From positions 1 through 34,705 of IMG/VR virus record IMGVR_UViG_3300000101_004790: DNA of 34,705 bases. One strand, written 5' to 3'. Source of the stretch: a virus. Below are positions 34,256 through 34,705 of the stretch, one piece after another; the first letter of the stretch is position 1; each line of letters begins with the position of its first letter. The notes beneath the pieces were generated by a model. It searched no databases and had not been told where the DNA came from. It worked only from the letters and a program-made list of their open reading frames with translations. The position numbers and the translations under genes were made by a program.

Positions 34256-34705
34256 TTAAAGTTAAATTATCAGACCCAAATGACTCTAAAAACTTTAGTG
34301 GATTAATTTTAAATAAAGATAGATTACGTGATTATAGTATCGAATTAACTACATCTAATGACTATGATTATGAATTTATAAGTCAAAATCAATATTTAGA
34401 TTTATCCGTCCCTTTGGCTCAAAGCATAGATACCGGTTTAGAATATCTTTCAAATAAATCTGGAGATTATTTCTTATTCCATGGAGCGGATTCCACATCA
34501 CTATTAGGCGCATATGAAGTTTTCTCTCAATGCAATGCCAAGGCATTATTCAAAAAACAAATATTATCTCAACTCGATTATAAACATCCGGCTATATTAA
34601 ACAAATGGTTTTTTGGTACCGGCGATGTTTTAAATGTAGGTTATGATATACCTAATGACACATATTCCAGAATACATCTTACTGGATTCAATGTTGGTCA
34701 TAACT
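34252..34705 (+). CDS. Hypothetical protein, 3'-truncated by window edge
   Basis: An open frame of 151 codons from an ATG overlapping the GT2 stop (ATGA) to the end of the window. Visible features: an N-terminal MIKVKLSDPNDSKNFSG, a FLFHGADSTSLLGAYEVF segment, and NKWFFGTGDVLNVGYDIP. Not recognised. Its coupling suggests a role with the glycosyltransferases. The C-terminus is outside the window. Confidence 0.6.
   Translation, partial: MIKVKLSDPNDSKNFSGLILNKDRLRDYSIELTTSNDYDYEFISQNQYLDLSVPLAQSIDTGLEYLSNKSGDYFLFHGADSTSLLGAYEVFSQCNAKALFKKQILSQLDYKHPAILNKWFFGTGDVLNVGYDIPNDTYSRIHLTGFNVGHN

Overview
The window is one contiguous block of a large, AT-rich, T4-like (myovirus-type) phage genome. Every supported gene lies on the + strand. 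Evidence for the T4 type is a near-complete T4-style replisome (gp32-like SSB, UvsX, 5'-3' exonuclease, DnaB/gp41-type helicase, family B polymerase, gp45 clamp, gp44 and gp62 clamp-loader subunits) plus baseplate genes. The host is probably a Bacteroidota member: six promoters share TTTG, exactly 20 nt, then TATATT, which matches the Bacteroidota sigma consensus (TTTG at -33, TAnnTTTG at -7), and most start sites have A-rich rather than strong Shine-Dalgarno leaders. Host identity is inference; no host gene or attachment site is visible.

Layout. 1-4490: tail/baseplate genes (a 5'-truncated structural protein, a LysM/gp53-like protein, a hub-like protein and an unknown). 4530-5879: a short family A DNA polymerase-like protein behind its own promoter. 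5903-8205: four unknown, possibly virion-related genes. 8321-12675: gp32, UvsX, exonuclease, helicase. 12804-14660: adenosylcobalamin-dependent ribonucleotide reductase. 14769-20455: two small unknowns, QueD, QueE, GroES, FolE, a hypoxanthine/guanine phosphoribosyltransferase and the family B polymerase. 20477-25941: a small membrane protein, an unknown, a GT-B glycosyltransferase, a DpdA/TGT-family transglycosylase, clamp, dUTPase, clamp loader and an unknown. 26001-28471: GroEL, gp62-like subunit and a nucleotide-modification-associated protein. 28508-30318: Cas4/RecB-like nuclease, an unknown, a SLOG/DUF2493 protein and a small membrane protein. 30378 to the end: a glycosyltransferase/glycan cluster running out of the window.

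How it works together. FolE, QueD and QueE convert GTP to 7-carboxy-7-deazaguanine, and DpdA-type enzymes exchange guanine in DNA for a 7-deazaguanine base, so the phage very likely carries deazaguanine-modified DNA. No QueC is in this window, so the final base is open. A glycosyltransferase lies directly upstream of the DpdA gene (1-nt overlap), a purine phosphoribosyltransferase follows FolE, and a nucleotide-modification-domain gene follows gp62; all are plausible partners. RNR and dUTPase supply dNTPs. The phage carries its own GroEL and GroES, at separate loci.

Genes are tightly packed, often with 1-nt TAATG or 4-nt ATGA stop/start overlaps. There is no gene-free stretch above 300 bases; the longest gaps (8206-8320, 12676-12803, 14661-14768) hold promoters, a hairpin and short repeats. 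I found no intact tRNA, rRNA, CRISPR array, insertion sequence or integrase.
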